Numbered from the stretch's first letter, positions 33,517-42,679 are shown. The stretch: DNA of 64,000 bases from Chitinophagales bacterium (GCA_017303335.1 JAFLBK010000001.1:67001-131000); one strand, 5' to 3'. A program made the numbers and translations. Notes: generated by a model not told the origin, from the letters alone.

Positions 33517-35136
33517 TTAATTTTTCAAAATTTTAAACTCCACCCGCCGGTTCAGCTGGCGTCCTTCGGGATTATCCGTACCGTCGTCGTTCGCGTTCGG
33601 CGCCACCGGTTTGGTTTCGCCATATCCCTGCGAAATGATGCGTTTGGCGGCGATGCCCTTGGAAAGAATGTATTCCCGTACCGACTTCGCCCGGTTATCA
33701 CTGAGGGTCATATTGTATTCATCGGATCCCTTGCTGTCGGTATGGGCGCTCATCTCAATTTCAATATTGGGGTATTCGTTCAGGAAGGCCACCACCCGGT
33801 CGAGTTCAACAAAGGATTCGGGGCGCAGACTGTACTTATCGAAATCGAAGAACACATTGTTCAGCCGGAATACCTGCCCGATTTCGATCGGGGCCAGGTA
33901 CAGATCTTTATGTATCTCTTTGTAACCCGCTTTGATCAGTGAATCGAGGTTCAGGTTTTCGGAGATCGCAAAGAACTTATCGGCCGAAGCACGGATGCTG
34001 TAGTTTTTATCGTACGGCAGCACGATCTTAAATGAACCATCCACCGGGCTCGACAAACCATTGCCCACTTCCGTTCCGTCGGGCAGGGTTTCGTAAACCA
34101 ATGAAGCGCTGAGGGGTTGTTTCGTTTTCGCGTTGTACACGTTTCCGCTTACCAGTACCACCGGGTTGGGTTTTTCTTTTTCCATCAGTTTCACCCGTAC
34201 GATATCGCTGGCGCCGAAAGAACCATCGCTCGAGGTGAGGTAGGCATACTCGCCGCCGGCATCCATGGTAAAAAAGGCTTCCGAATGTTGCGTATTGATG
34301 GGCGCACCGAGGTTCACCGGCTCGCTCCATTTGGTCCAGCTGTCGTCGAGTCGCCTGGCCATCCAGATATCCTGTTCGCCCAAACCACCGGGCCGGTCGC
34401 TGCTGAAATAAAGTGTTTTTCCATCCGCCGCGATGAAAGGGCTCATCTCGTTGTAGTCGGAAAGATTGATCTTCTTACCCAGACTTTTCGGGGCCGTCCA
34501 GATATTATTGCCTTCGTAAAACGAAACGTAGAGATCATTTTCGTAGCTGCCCTTCTTATCACTCATATAAAAGAGCAGGGTCTTGCCGTCCTGCCCCATG
34601 GAAGCGCCAAACTGGGCTGTTTCCCGGTACTTTTCAAAATTGCGGATCCGTAGCATCTGGGCATCGGTCCAGCTGTTGTCGCTGCGTTTGTTGATCATGC
34701 TCACACCCATGCCATAATATTGTCCGTCGATAAAGGAGCCTTTGAGCAATATCTTATTCATATCGGGTGAGATCCAGAACACCGCGTTGTAATGCGAGGC
34801 GTTCACTTTGGCGCTGAGGTGCCGGGCCTTCGACCAGCGGCCGAGGCTGTCACGCATCGAGTACCAGATATCCTGTGAATTGGGAACAATATCGTATTGC
34901 ACATTGGCCGGATCATTCTGGCGGATGAAAAATAAAAGATTGCCATCGGCCGAGATGGTAGGCCGCATTTCGGGGTTATCGGTATTGATGAGATCGCCGA
35001 GGTTCTCCACCTGCACGATGGTGGTTTCCCTGATCACATTTTCCTTCTGCTCCTTGAGGGTGGTATCCCGCGAAGGCTGGGCTTGCGAAGCGAAAACAGG
35101 AAAAACCAGTAAAAAGAACGCGGTAAAATTTTTCAT
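33517..35136 (-). CDS. OmpA-family protein with PD40 beta-propeller repeats
   Basis: 539 aa with a signal peptide (FTAFFLLVFPVFASQAQ). PD40/TolB-like repeats are visible: MRPTISADGNLLFFIRQNDP, MSPFIAADGKTLYFSSDRPG, EAFFTMDAGGEYAYLTSSDG. A carboxypeptidase-regulatory-like segment is near residue 330. The C-terminal OmpA peptidoglycan-binding domain has FFDFDKYSLRPESFVELDRV, IEMSAHTDSKGSDEYNMTLS, NRAKSVREYILSKGI and GRQLNRRVEF. It is an envelope protein typical of Bacteroidota, anchored to peptidoglycan. Confidence 0.9.
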   Translation of the reverse strand: MKNFTAFFLLVFPVFASQAQPSRDTTLKEQKENVIRETTIVQVENLGDLINTDNPEMRPTISADGNLLFFIRQNDPANVQYDIVPNSQDIWYSMRDSLGRWSKARHLSAKVNASHYNAVFWISPDMNKILLKGSFIDGQYYGMGVSMINKRSDNSWTDAQMLRIRNFEKYRETAQFGASMGQDGKTLLFYMSDKKGSYENDLYVSFYEGNNIWTAPKSLGKKINLSDYNEMSPFIAADGKTLYFSSDRPGGLGEQDIWMARRLDDSWTKWSEPVNLGAPINTQHSEAFFTMDAGGEYAYLTSSDGSFGASDIVRVKLMEKEKPNPVVLVSGNVYNAKTKQPLSASLVYETLPDGTEVGNGLSSPVDGSFKIVLPYDKNYSIRASADKFFAISENLNLDSLIKAGYKEIHKDLYLAPIEIGQVFRLNNVFFDFDKYSLRPESFVELDRVVAFLNEYPNIEIEMSAHTDSKGSDEYNMTLSDNRAKSVREYILSKGIAAKRIISQGYGETKPVAPNANDDGTDNPEGRQLNRRVEFKILKN

Positions 35137-35249
35137 AAGATATCCTTCCTCCTGCTAAAACGAAAAAGCGGAATTTTTAATATACGAATCGGTGGAAAAA
35201 AGAATCTGACGGGGGTATCAAGCCACCGATTTTTACCATGATGCTTTAG

Positions 35250-35352
35250 TTGTTGGTCGGGCGACCAACAACGGCGAAGCGGGCGACCAACAACGGCGAA
35301 GCGGGTGACCAACAACGGCGGAGCGGGCGACCAACAACGGCGGAGCGGGCGA
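35250..35352. repeat. Hairpin-headed tandem array, 22-nt units
   Basis: A perfect hairpin at 35250-35271 (arms TTGTTGGTC / GACCAACAA, loop GGGC) leads into four 22-nt direct repeats (35259-35280, 35281-35302, 35303-35324, 35325-35346) plus a 6-nt partial unit. Each has the core GACCAACAACGGCG and an (A/G)AGCGGG joint. The same hairpin heads the array at 62934-63024. It fills most of the 308-nt gap between thyA and the OmpA gene; the gap has no coding sequence. Confidence 0.85.
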
Positions 35353-35387
35353 ATTAATATGGAAAAGACAGGAAAAATCGGCGTGCA

Positions 35388-35427
35388 GGATCCAGGATAC
35401 TGGATACCGGATACAAGATTCTGGATG
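35388..35427. repeat. GGATAC-type degenerate repeat
   Basis: A run of GGATCCAGGATACTGGATAC then CGGATACAAGATTCTGGAT words. A related run occurs in inverse orientation at about 54620-54668 (ATCCTGAATCTTGTATCC), sharing GGATACAAGATTC(A/T)GGAT. Confidence 0.55.
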
Positions 35428-35444
35428 AGGGAACGCCAATCGGG

Positions 35445-36239
35445 TTAGACCGCCACGGGCGCCTTTATCGGCGGGTGCGACTGGTAATTGACCAGCTCAA
35501 AATCCTCGTACCGGAAACCGAAGATATCCTTTACCGCCGGGTTGATCTTCATCTGCGGCAGCGGGTATGGGGTTCGGCCCAGTTGCAGGTGTGCCTGCTC
35601 GAAATGATTCTTGTAGAGGTGAACGTCGCCGAAGGAGTGAACAAAATCTCCGGGCTCCAGGTCGCATACCTGGGCGATCATCATGGTGAGCAAGGCGTAG
35701 GAAGCGATATTGAACGGAACACCGAGGAATACATCGGCGCTGCGCTGGTATAGCTGGCAGCTCAGTTTTCCATTGGCCACATAAAACTGGAAAAGACAGT
35801 GGCAGGGCATGAGTTTCATCTTCGGGAGGTCGGCCACATTCCAGGCGCTGATGATCATCCGGCGGCTGTCGGGATTGTTTTTGATCTGGTGAATAACGTC
35901 TTTCACCTGGTCGACCACCACCCCATCGGCCCCTTCCCAACTGCGCCATTGTTTGCCATATACAGGCCCCAGGTCGCCATTGGCATCGGCCCACTCGTCC
36001 CAGATGCTGACATTATGATCCTTCAGGTATTTGATATTCGTATCGCCCTGCAGAAACCACAGCAATTCGTAAATGATGCTCTTCAGGTGTGTCTTCTTGG
36101 TAGTAACCAGCGGAAATCCCTCACGGAGGTCGAAACGCATCTGGTAGCCGAAAACACTGCGGGTACCGGTACCGGTACGGTCGCTTTTATCGGCCCCGGT
36201 ATCGATGATATGCTGAAGAAGATCAAGGTATTGCTGCAT
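35445..36239 (-). CDS. thyA: Thymidylate synthase
   Basis: 264 aa from the ATG at 36239, exactly the length of E. coli ThyA; two codons for earlier starts are not needed. [20 protein letters not shown], the catalytic Cys146 in [31 protein letters not shown] and the Asp/Arg dUMP-binding residues [15 protein letters not shown] are present. It converts dUMP to dTMP using methylene-tetrahydrofolate. folA lies two genes downstream. Confidence 0.96.
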   Translation of the reverse strand: MQQYLDLLQHIIDTGADKSDRTGTGTRSVFGYQMRFDLREGFPLVTTKKTHLKSIIYELLWFLQGDTNIKYLKDHNVSIWDEWADANGDLGPVYGKQWRSWEGADGVVVDQVKDVIHQIKNNPDSRRMIISAWNVADLPKMKLMPCHCLFQFYVANGKLSCQLYQRSADVFLGVPFNIASYALLTMMIAQVCDLEPGDFVHSFGDVHLYKNHFEQAHLQLGRTPYPLPQMKINPAVKDIFGFRYEDFELVNYQSHPPIKAPVAV

Positions 36240-36360
36240 GGGTGCAAAGTAAGGCAAAAGTCAAAAGCCAGAAACCAAAAGTTATCAAGGGGCTTGCGAT
36301 AAAACTCTGCACCGGCCCGGCGCAACGCCCAACATTTGTTATATTGTCATTCGTTCAGTC

Positions 36361-36876
36361 ATGCAACGAAAAAAAATACTTTATAAATCTGCCTGCTACA
36401 CAAACCTGTTATCCATGGCAGTCTTCTCAGTGAGCTTTGCCTGGCACATGCGCCAATTCATGCTTACACCGGATGGTTCATTAACGAATGTAACATCCAC
36501 AGACATTATCTTCTCCGGCCTTTTTTGCCTGGCGATCAGCCTGTATCTTATCAACAGTTATTGGGGGATCAAGCTCGTTACATACCTCGACCGGGGCACG
36601 ATCGAAAAAATGAACTACAACAGCAGGAAAGTCTTTTGGTTTCTCGAAATATTGGCAGGCATTGGATACACGGCGCTTATCTACGTTATGGTCACAGAAT
36701 TACGGATTTCCGGTTTCTGGCCCCTGAATTCCTTCAACATCGTAAGGGTGGTCTTTGTCATCTCATTCAGTTGTGGGTATATTTCTTCACTCACCCGTAT
36801 ATTTCTCACCTGGCCTATGATAAACATGGCAAAACGCAAAGCCGGGTTGTTCATTGAGCAGATCGGAACCGAATAA
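36361..36876 (+). CDS. Four-helix membrane protein of unknown function
   Basis: 171 aa with hydrophobic segments at about residues 15-33, 45-68, 93-113 and 122-147. No motif is recognised. It lies between thyA (divergent) and mnmA. The 89-nt gap after it contains C-rich words (CCCAAACCC, AAACCCGAAACCC) leading into the mnmA promoter. Confidence 0.6.
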   Translation: MQRKKILYKSACYTNLLSMAVFSVSFAWHMRQFMLTPDGSLTNVTSTDIIFSGLFCLAISLYLINSYWGIKLVTYLDRGTIEKMNYNSRKVFWFLEILAGIGYTALIYVMVTELRISGFWPLNSFNIVRVVFVISFSCGYISSLTRIFLTWPMINMAKRKAGLFIEQIGTE

Positions 36877-36935
36877 TCCCCTGCAAAAATTCCCAAACCC
36901 ATAAACCGCAAACCCGAAACCCGGAACTGATTTGC

Positions 36936-36943
36936 TATCTTTG
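36936..36943 (+). promoter_or_regulatory. Candidate -7 element (TATCTTTG) and strong Shine-Dalgarno for mnmA
   Basis: TATCTTTG lies 22 nt before the mnmA ATG. Right before the ATG is GAGGAGGAATT, an unusually complete Shine-Dalgarno for a phylum that mostly lacks one. No clear TTTG partner at the expected distance. Confidence 0.5.
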
Positions 36944-36965
36944 CAGGTCTATCTGAGGAGGAATT

Positions 36966-38084
36966 ATGAGCAAAAAAGGAAAGGTTTTAATGGCCATGAG
37001 CGGCGGTATCGACAGTACCGTGGCGGCGCTGATGCTTCATAAAGAAGGCTATGAGGTGGTGGGCATCACCATGAAGACCTGGGATTATGCCAGCAGCGTA
37101 GGCACGAGCGGGAAAAAAGAAACCGGCTGCTGCAACCTCGACAGTTTCAACGATGCCCGGCAGGCCGCGGTGCACCACGGGTTTCCGCATTTCATTCTCG
37201 ATATCCGCGAAGAGTTCGGCGATTTTGTGATCGAGAACTTCGTGGAAGAATACCTGGCTGGCCGCACGCCCAACCCCTGCGTAATGTGCAATACGCATAT
37301 CAAGTGGCGGGCCCTGCTCAAACGGGCCGATGCCATGGGCTGCGATTTTATCGCCACCGGGCATTATGCGCAGGTATTGCAACACGATAACGGGCGCTAT
37401 TTCATCCGTAAAGGCATCGACGATACCAAGGATCAGAGCTACGCCCTGTGGGGATTACAACAGGATCTGCTAAGCCGTACCCTGCTGCCCCTGGGCACCT
37501 ATCACAAAAAAGAGATACGCCAGATGGCCCACGATTTCGGATACCCCGAACTGGCCAAAAAGAACGAGAGCTACGAGATATGCTTTGTGCCCGATAACGA
37601 CTACCGGGGATTTCTGAAACGAAAAGTGGATGGCCTGGAAGCAAGGGTTGATGGCGGCAATTTCGTGGATAAAACAGGTAAGATCCTGGGCAAACACAAG
37701 GGCTATCCGTTCTATACGGTAGGCCAGCGCAAAGGGCTCGATATCGCCCTGGGCAAACCCGCCTTTGTGACCGAGATCGTTCCGGAAACCAATACCGTGG
37801 TATTGGGCAGCGAAGATGAACTGAACCGTACGGAGATGAATGTGACCAAGCTCAACTGGATCAAGTACGATGGCATATCGGAAGGTATGGAAGCCATGAC
37901 CAAGATCCGCTACAAGGATAAAGGCGCTTTGGGCACCCTGCACACATACGAAAATGGTATACTTGTTCGTTTTTACGAAGATGTAAAAGGCGTAGCCCCC
38001 GGGCAAAGCGCTGTTTTCTATGAAGGAAACGACGTAATCGGCGGGGGAATAATCCAGCGCAGGGAGCAGCCTTTTACGGTATAA
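36966..38084 (+). CDS. mnmA: tRNA 2-thiouridine(34) synthase MnmA
   Basis: 372 aa. PP-loop SGGIDSTVAALML starts at residue 12, TGCCNLDSFNDARQAA and GRTPNPCVMCNTHIKW hold the first catalytic Cys, GCDFIATGHYAQV follows, and SYEICFVPDNDYRGFL holds the second Cys. The C-terminal beta-barrel domain ends the protein. It thiolates U34 of Lys, Glu and Gln tRNAs. Start supported by the GAGGAGG sequence just upstream. Confidence 0.95.
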   Translation: MSKKGKVLMAMSGGIDSTVAALMLHKEGYEVVGITMKTWDYASSVGTSGKKETGCCNLDSFNDARQAAVHHGFPHFILDIREEFGDFVIENFVEEYLAGRTPNPCVMCNTHIKWRALLKRADAMGCDFIATGHYAQVLQHDNGRYFIRKGIDDTKDQSYALWGLQQDLLSRTLLPLGTYHKKEIRQMAHDFGYPELAKKNESYEICFVPDNDYRGFLKRKVDGLEARVDGGNFVDKTGKILGKHKGYPFYTVGQRKGLDIALGKPAFVTEIVPETNTVVLGSEDELNRTEMNVTKLNWIKYDGISEGMEAMTKIRYKDKGALGTLHTYENGILVRFYEDVKGVAPGQSAVFYEGNDVIGGGIIQRREQPFTV

Positions 38085-38117
38085 TCGTATCTTTAGCTGG
38101 TAACCCCATAAAAACGT

Positions 38118-38849
38118 ATGAGAAAATCCTTTCTTCTGTCAACGATCGCCGTGGCCCTTATTTTCGGCGCCTGTAAAAAGAGCACCGACGATTTTGCCCT
38201 CACCCCGGTTACCGATTATTTCCCGATGCAGGTTGGCAAATACATCACTTATAACCTCGATTCCACCGTTTTCATCAATTTCGGAACGAAGGATACCGTG
38301 ATCAAATACCAGGTAAAACACCAGGTCGACGCCCAGATCACCGATAACCTCGGCCGCCCCGGTTACCGCATCATCCGTTACATCCGTAAAACAGCCGCCA
38401 ACCCCTGGCAGCCCGATAATACATTCATGGTGGTGAACAATGAATCCACGGTTGAATTCATCGAGAACAACATGCGCTTCATCAAACTGAAAGCCCCGAT
38501 ACGGGATGGGTATACCTGGAAGGGCAACAGTTACATCGATATTTACGGATTGAATGTACGCTACCTCGAAGACTGGGATTACACCTACGACAGCGTCAAC
38601 AACAAAATAACCGTTGGAACCTTTACCCTCGACAGCACATTAAAAGTAGCGCAGCGGGATGAAGTGATCGGAAACCCTTCCGACCCCAACTCCTACCACG
38701 AGATCAACTACAGCGCGGAGAAATACGCCAGGGGAATTGGTATGATCTACCGCGATTTCCTGCACGTGGAATACCAGCCTCCCCGCCCGGGCGTTGGCGC
38801 ATACCGCCAGGGCTATGGCGTGAAGATGGTCATGATCGATCATAACTAG
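38118..38849 (+). CDS. Lipoprotein of unknown function
   Basis: 243 aa. Lipobox ALIFGACKKS places the lipid Cys at about residue 19. The mature part starts DYFPMQVGKYITYNLDSTVF, a motif common in small Bacteroidota lipoproteins, and is mostly beta-strand. It follows mnmA by 33 nt. A TATCTTTA sequence at 38088-38095 could be a weak -7 element. Confidence 0.75.
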   Translation: MRKSFLLSTIAVALIFGACKKSTDDFALTPVTDYFPMQVGKYITYNLDSTVFINFGTKDTVIKYQVKHQVDAQITDNLGRPGYRIIRYIRKTAANPWQPDNTFMVVNNESTVEFIENNMRFIKLKAPIRDGYTWKGNSYIDIYGLNVRYLEDWDYTYDSVNNKITVGTFTLDSTLKVAQRDEVIGNPSDPNSYHEINYSAEKYARGIGMIYRDFLHVEYQPPRPGVGAYRQGYGVKMVMIDHN

Positions 38850-38912
38850 AACGTTTACGGTTTAAAGTTCAAGGTTTAAGGTTGCTGGTTCGATTCCACA
38901 TTTTACTACAAA

Positions 38913-38932
38913 CCTGTCTGCCGACAGGCAGG
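38913..38932. repeat. Intergenic palindromic repeat (CCTGTCTGCCGACAGGCAGG)
   Basis: 20-nt palindrome in the 100-nt gap between the lipoprotein gene and the convergent DinB gene. It is the intergenic form of the element embedded in fmt and rsmF. The same gap holds the words GGTTTAAAGTTCAAGGTTTA just upstream. Confidence 0.75.
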
Positions 38933-38949
38933 CTTCAAACCTCAAACTC

Positions 38950-39441
38950 CTATTTCTTCCTGCAGAAAAGCACGAAATCGGTTCCCGGTATCTTTTCCAC
39001 GCCGAGTTGCCGGAGCATGGTCACCAGTTGACCGCGGTGATAAGTAGCGTGGTTGAAAATGTGCAGCAGCATTTCATACACCGGCTGCTTGAATTGTTCC
39101 TTCTTGTTATTCTGGTAGGCGAATACATGACTGAGCTGGGCTTCCGTAGCGTTGTTCACCCACTCTTCCCAAAGCTTCGATTGCCCCATCAGTTTCTTAC
39201 TGAGTTCCGCAAAATTCCCGGAGAATGTTTCACTGGGCCGTTCGATCTGCTCCGCCAGCTTCAGCCGCTGCCACCAGATGCTGTCGGCATCCAGCATGTG
39301 AAGCGCCGTTTTTTTAATGGAAGGAAAACTGCTGCTGATCTCCTGGCCGATCTGTTCTTCGGAAAGGGTACCAATACAATCGAACAGTTGCTGGTTGGCC
39401 CAGGTGGTATACGCGGCGTACTGCTGCAAAATTGGCTTCAT
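38950..39441 (-). CDS. DinB-family protein
   Basis: 163 aa from the ATG at 39441; the frame is open far upstream through the neighbouring gene but the conserved start is MKPILQQYAAYTTWANQQLF. Metal-binding His residues are in TALHMLDADSIWW and LLHIFNHATYHRGQLVTMLR, the classic DinB/YfiT pattern. A divergent trans-sulfuration gene begins 66 nt away. Confidence 0.9.
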   Translation of the reverse strand: MKPILQQYAAYTTWANQQLFDCIGTLSEEQIGQEISSSFPSIKKTALHMLDADSIWWQRLKLAEQIERPSETFSGNFAELSKKLMGQSKLWEEWVNNATEAQLSHVFAYQNNKKEQFKQPVYEMLLHIFNHATYHRGQLVTMLRQLGVEKIPGTDFVLFCRKK

Positions 39442-39507
39442 CGTTTTTCGTAGTTTTACTTCCGAATGTAAAATTTCCTGCCACATCACGATCCAATAAT
39501 TATCAAC

Positions 39508-40734
39508 ATGGCTACATCGTTTTCGTACAGCGGTTTCAGTTCGGCGGCCATTCATGCCGGTCGCCGTCCCGATCCAAGCTACGCTCATATCACGCCTATC
39601 TATGCCAACAGCACCTATGTGTTTGATACCGCCGAACAGGGCATGCGCCGTTTCAGCGGGGAAGAAAAAGGATACATCTATGGCCGCTGGGGTAATCCCA
39701 CGATCACCGAAGCGGAAGAACGCATCGCTGCGCTCGAAGGGTTCGGACTGGTGGATGAAACCGGCGCCCCCCTGCAACTGAAGGCCATCCTGCATGCCAG
39801 CGGCATGGCCGCCATTTCAACACTCTTCATCGGCAACCTCAAAGCGGGCGATAAGGTGCTTACCCACTATTCGCTCTACGGAGGTACGCATGAACTGCTC
39901 GAATCCATTTTACCCGGGCTCGGTGTGGAAGTGGTCATCGCCGACCTGCGGGATATCGCCACAGCCCAACAGGCGATCGAAGCGGACAGCCATATCAAAA
40001 TGCTCTATCTCGAAACACCGGCCAACCCCACCATTCAATGTGTGGATATTGAAGCACTGACTGATCTTGCCCAAACTTATCAACGGATTGTGGCGGTCGA
40101 CAACACCTTTGCCACTCCCTACCTGCAGCAACCATTTATGTATGGGGTGGATTACGTGGTGCACAGCACGACCAAATTCCTCAACGGGCATGGCACCGCC
40201 ATCGGCGGCATCCTCATCGGAAGGAATGTGGAGCATATGAGCAATCGCCTGACCAAGGTGCACCGGCTGCTCGGCGGCAACAGCAATGCATTCGACGCCT
40301 ACCTCCTGAACCTGGGTTTGAACACGCTCGAGGTACGCATGCAGCGCCATTGCCACAATGCCATGGAAGTGGCCGCCTTCCTCGAAAACCATCCGGCGAT
40401 TGGCAAGGTCAATTACCTGGGCCTGTTCTCGCACCCCGATCATGAATTGGCCGCCCGGCAGATGCGTCATCCGGGAGCCATGCTCAGCTTTGAAATGAAA
40501 GACGGACTCGAAGCCGGTAAGCGGTTCATCAACCGCCTGCAGATGTGTGTTCGCGCCGTTTCCTTAGGCACCTGCGATACCCTGCTCTGCCACCCGGCCA
40601 GCATGACGCATGCAGGTGTGCCGAAAGAAAAAAGAGAAGCCTATGGCATCACCGACGGCCTGATACGCATGAGCGTGGGCATCGAGAACATACAGGATAT
40701 ACTCCGCGACCTGGACCAGGCCTTGGGCAATTAA
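39508..40734 (+). CDS. PLP-dependent Cys/Met metabolism enzyme (cystathionine gamma-synthase/lyase type)
   Basis: 408 aa. Family hallmarks are IYGRWGNPTITEAEERIAAL, HASGMAAISTLFIGNLKAGD, YLETPANPTIQCVDIEAL, VDNTFATPYLQQPFMYGVDY and VVHSTTKFLNGHGTAIGG with the PLP Lys223. The Cys that marks methionine gamma-lyases (LYGCT) is Gly here (SLYGGT, residue 126), so a gamma-synthase, gamma-lyase or sulfhydrylase is likelier. The exact substrate cannot be set from sequence alone. A GNAT gene follows after 22 nt. Confidence 0.85.
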   Translation: MATSFSYSGFSSAAIHAGRRPDPSYAHITPIYANSTYVFDTAEQGMRRFSGEEKGYIYGRWGNPTITEAEERIAALEGFGLVDETGAPLQLKAILHASGMAAISTLFIGNLKAGDKVLTHYSLYGGTHELLESILPGLGVEVVIADLRDIATAQQAIEADSHIKMLYLETPANPTIQCVDIEALTDLAQTYQRIVAVDNTFATPYLQQPFMYGVDYVVHSTTKFLNGHGTAIGGILIGRNVEHMSNRLTKVHRLLGGNSNAFDAYLLNLGLNTLEVRMQRHCHNAMEVAAFLENHPAIGKVNYLGLFSHPDHELAARQMRHPGAMLSFEMKDGLEAGKRFINRLQMCVRAVSLGTCDTLLCHPASMTHAGVPKEKREAYGITDGLIRMSVGIENIQDILRDLDQALGN

Positions 40735-40756
40735 TAATGAATAATCAATAAGGGAG

Positions 40757-41233
40757 ATGCAGATAACAATTCGGAAAGCGGTCAAAGAAGATTGTACCCG
40801 CATGATGGAACTGATCCATGAGTTAGCGGTTTATGAAAAAGAACCCGAGGCCGTAACGGTTTCCTTCGATCATTTTGTACAAAGCGGTTTCGGCGATAAC
40901 CCGGTATGGGAAGCCATCGTAGCGGAAATTTCTCCCTCTCCTGCAGAAGAGGGCCGGGCTGAGGTCGTGGGTTTCGCACTCTGGTACATCCGCTACAGTA
41001 CCTGGAAAGGCCAGCGCCTGTACCTGGAAGATTTCCTGGTATCCGAAAAGATGCGGGGCCATGGCATCGGCAAACTGCTGTTCGACAAACTGCTGGAAGA
41101 ATGCAAGGAAAAAGGCTACAGCGGCATGGCCTGGCAGGTGCTCGACTGGAACGAACCGGCGATCAACTTCTATAAGAAATATCCCAATGTACACATCGAT
41201 AAAGGATGGTTGAATTGCAGTATCAACTTTTGA
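40757..41233 (+). CDS. GNAT acetyltransferase, SSAT (diamine/thialysine) type
   Basis: 158 aa. IRKAVKEDCTRMMELIHELA, YLEDFLVSEKMRGHGIGKLL (acetyl-CoA loop RGHGIG) and WQVLDWNEPAINFYKKY match spermidine/thialysine acetyltransferases. Residues 58-69 (ISPSPAEEGRAE) form an extra loop between strands that is encoded by a repeat-like stretch (40934-40965). An AGGGAG precedes the ATG. Confidence 0.88.
   Translation: MQITIRKAVKEDCTRMMELIHELAVYEKEPEAVTVSFDHFVQSGFGDNPVWEAIVAEISPSPAEEGRAEVVGFALWYIRYSTWKGQRLYLEDFLVSEKMRGHGIGKLLFDKLLEECKEKGYSGMAWQVLDWNEPAINFYKKYPNVHIDKGWLNCSINF
40934..40965. repeat. REP-like sequence embedded in the GNAT gene
   Basis: CCCTCTCCTGCAGAAGAGGG followed by CCGGGCTGAGGT. This has the layout of the widespread extragenic element CCCTCTCC...GGAGAGGGCCGGGGTGAGG, with a CCCTCT/AGAGGG stem. 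It encodes the loop from Pro60 on. Confidence 0.6.
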
Positions 41234-41243
41234 GGATAGCCCG

Positions 41244-41326
41244 TACCTTTGCGCCGCAACATAATCTGGGAGGATCACTATCCACCCTAAACAAATAAAA
41301 AATGGTCAGACGAGGACGTCAGACCA
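41244..41326 (+). promoter_or_regulatory. Promoter element and 5'-UTR hairpin upstream of icd
   Basis: TACCTTTG (41244-41251) is an exact -7 match without a well-placed TTTG. About 50 nt downstream a hairpin at 41303-41326 has arms TGGTCAGAC / GTCAGACCA (one A-A mismatch) and loop GAGGAC, ending 10 nt before the ATG. It has no T-tract, so it is not a terminator; it could affect translation. Confidence 0.5.
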
Positions 41327-41336
41327 CGTACTAACT

Positions 41337-42647
41337 ATGGCAGAAAAGATCACCCTTGGCTCCAACGGCAAACTCAACGTACCCAACAACCCCATCATCC
41401 CCTTCATCGAAGGCGACGGCATCGGCCCCGAGATCTGGAAAGTGGCGCAGAAAGTATTCGACAGCGCCGTGTCTAAAGCCTATAACGGCGAACGCCGGAT
41501 CGAATGGAAGGAAATGCTGGCCGGCGAAAAGGCCTTCAGGCAAACCGGTGAATGGCTGCCGGCCGAAACCCTGCAGATCGCACGGGAATACCTGGTGTCC
41601 ATCAAAGGTCCGCTCACCACGCCCATCGGAGGCGGCATCCGCTCCCTGAACGTGGCCATGCGGCAAGACCTGGACCTCTTCGCCTGCGTACGCCCTGTGA
41701 AATGGTTCAAAGGCGTTCCCTCCCCCGTGGTGCATCCCGAACAGGTGGATATGATCATCTTCCGCGAGAACACCGAAGACATCTATGCCGGCATCGAATG
41801 GAAGGCCGGTTCGCCGGAAGCTCAGAAATTCGAGAAATTCCTGCTGGAAGAAATGGGTGTGAAAAGTGTCCGCTTCCCCGGTCAATCGGGCTACGGCGTT
41901 AAGCCCGTTTCAACCGAAGGCAGCAAACGCCTGGTACGTGCCGCCATCAACTATGCACTGGAGAATGAACTACCCTCGGTAACACTGGTGCACAAAGGCA
42001 ATATCATGAAGTTCACCGAAGGTGGTTTCAAATCCTGGGGCTATGAAGTGGCCCGCCAGGAATACGGTGATAAAACCTTTACCTGGGACGAATGGGATCA
42101 GCTGAAGAAAGAACACGGTGAGGCGCATGCCAACGAAGTGCAGCGCAAAGCGGTTCACGATGGCAAACTGCTGGTGAAAGACATCATCGCCGACAATTTC
42201 CTGCAGCAGATACTCATCGCCCCGAAAGATTTTTCGGTAGTGGCCACCCTCAACCTCAACGGCGATTATATCTCCGACGCCCTGGCCGCCGAAGTAGGCG
42301 GTATCGGCATCGCCCCCGGCGCCAATATCAACTACAACACCGGGCATGCGGTATTTGAAGCCACCCATGGAACAGCGCCCAAATTTGCCGGCACCAACAG
42401 CATGAATCCTTCATCGGTTATCCTCAGCGGCTGCATGATGCTGGAATACATGGGCTGGAAAGAAGCCGCCGACCTGATCACGACCGCTTTGCAGGCCACC
42501 ATCATGCGCAAGCGGGTCACCATCGATTTCTATAATTTAATGAGCGGTGCCACTCTTTTAAAAACAAGTGAGTTTGGCGATGAGATCATTGAGAACCTGG
42601 GTGCCGTGGTGGCCGATTTTCAGCTGAAGAAGTCGACGGGGTTGTAG
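41337..42647 (+). CDS. icd: NADP-dependent isocitrate dehydrogenase, bacterial (E. coli Icd-like) type
   Basis: 436 aa. [40 protein letters not shown] (phosphorylatable-Ser loop region), [37 protein letters not shown] and [15 protein letters not shown] match subfamily I. The last segments are typical of NADP-specific enzymes. It converts isocitrate to 2-oxoglutarate. A second, unrelated-subfamily IDH follows 137 nt later. Confidence 0.93.
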   Translation: MAEKITLGSNGKLNVPNNPIIPFIEGDGIGPEIWKVAQKVFDSAVSKAYNGERRIEWKEMLAGEKAFRQTGEWLPAETLQIAREYLVSIKGPLTTPIGGGIRSLNVAMRQDLDLFACVRPVKWFKGVPSPVVHPEQVDMIIFRENTEDIYAGIEWKAGSPEAQKFEKFLLEEMGVKSVRFPGQSGYGVKPVSTEGSKRLVRAAINYALENELPSVTLVHKGNIMKFTEGGFKSWGYEVARQEYGDKTFTWDEWDQLKKEHGEAHANEVQRKAVHDGKLLVKDIIADNFLQQILIAPKDFSVVATLNLNGDYISDALAAEVGGIGIAPGANINYNTGHAVFEATHGTAPKFAGTNSMNPSSVILSGCMMLEYMGWKEAADLITTALQATIMRKRVTIDFYNLMSGATLLKTSEFGDEIIENLGAVVADFQLKKSTGL

Positions 42648-42679
42648 AGTTCCGGTATAACAACAGGCACAAGCAGCAT

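Noticed and set aside
35259..35352. Possible CRISPR array
   Set aside because: Units of 22 nt are directly joined with no spacers, the unit is too short, and no cas genes are present. The same holds for 62945-63024.
38880..38900. tRNA T-arm-like GGTTCGATTCC
   Set aside because: No acceptor, D or anticodon arms can be drawn around it, and the upstream part would lie in the lipoprotein gene and word repeats.
39442..39507. SAM or other riboswitch before the trans-sulfuration gene
   Set aside because: The gap to the divergent DinB gene is only 66 nt and shows no structured element.
39508..40734. Methionine gamma-lyase
   Set aside because: The diagnostic Cys of LYGCT is Gly (SLYGGT), so a general Cys/Met PLP enzyme call is safer.
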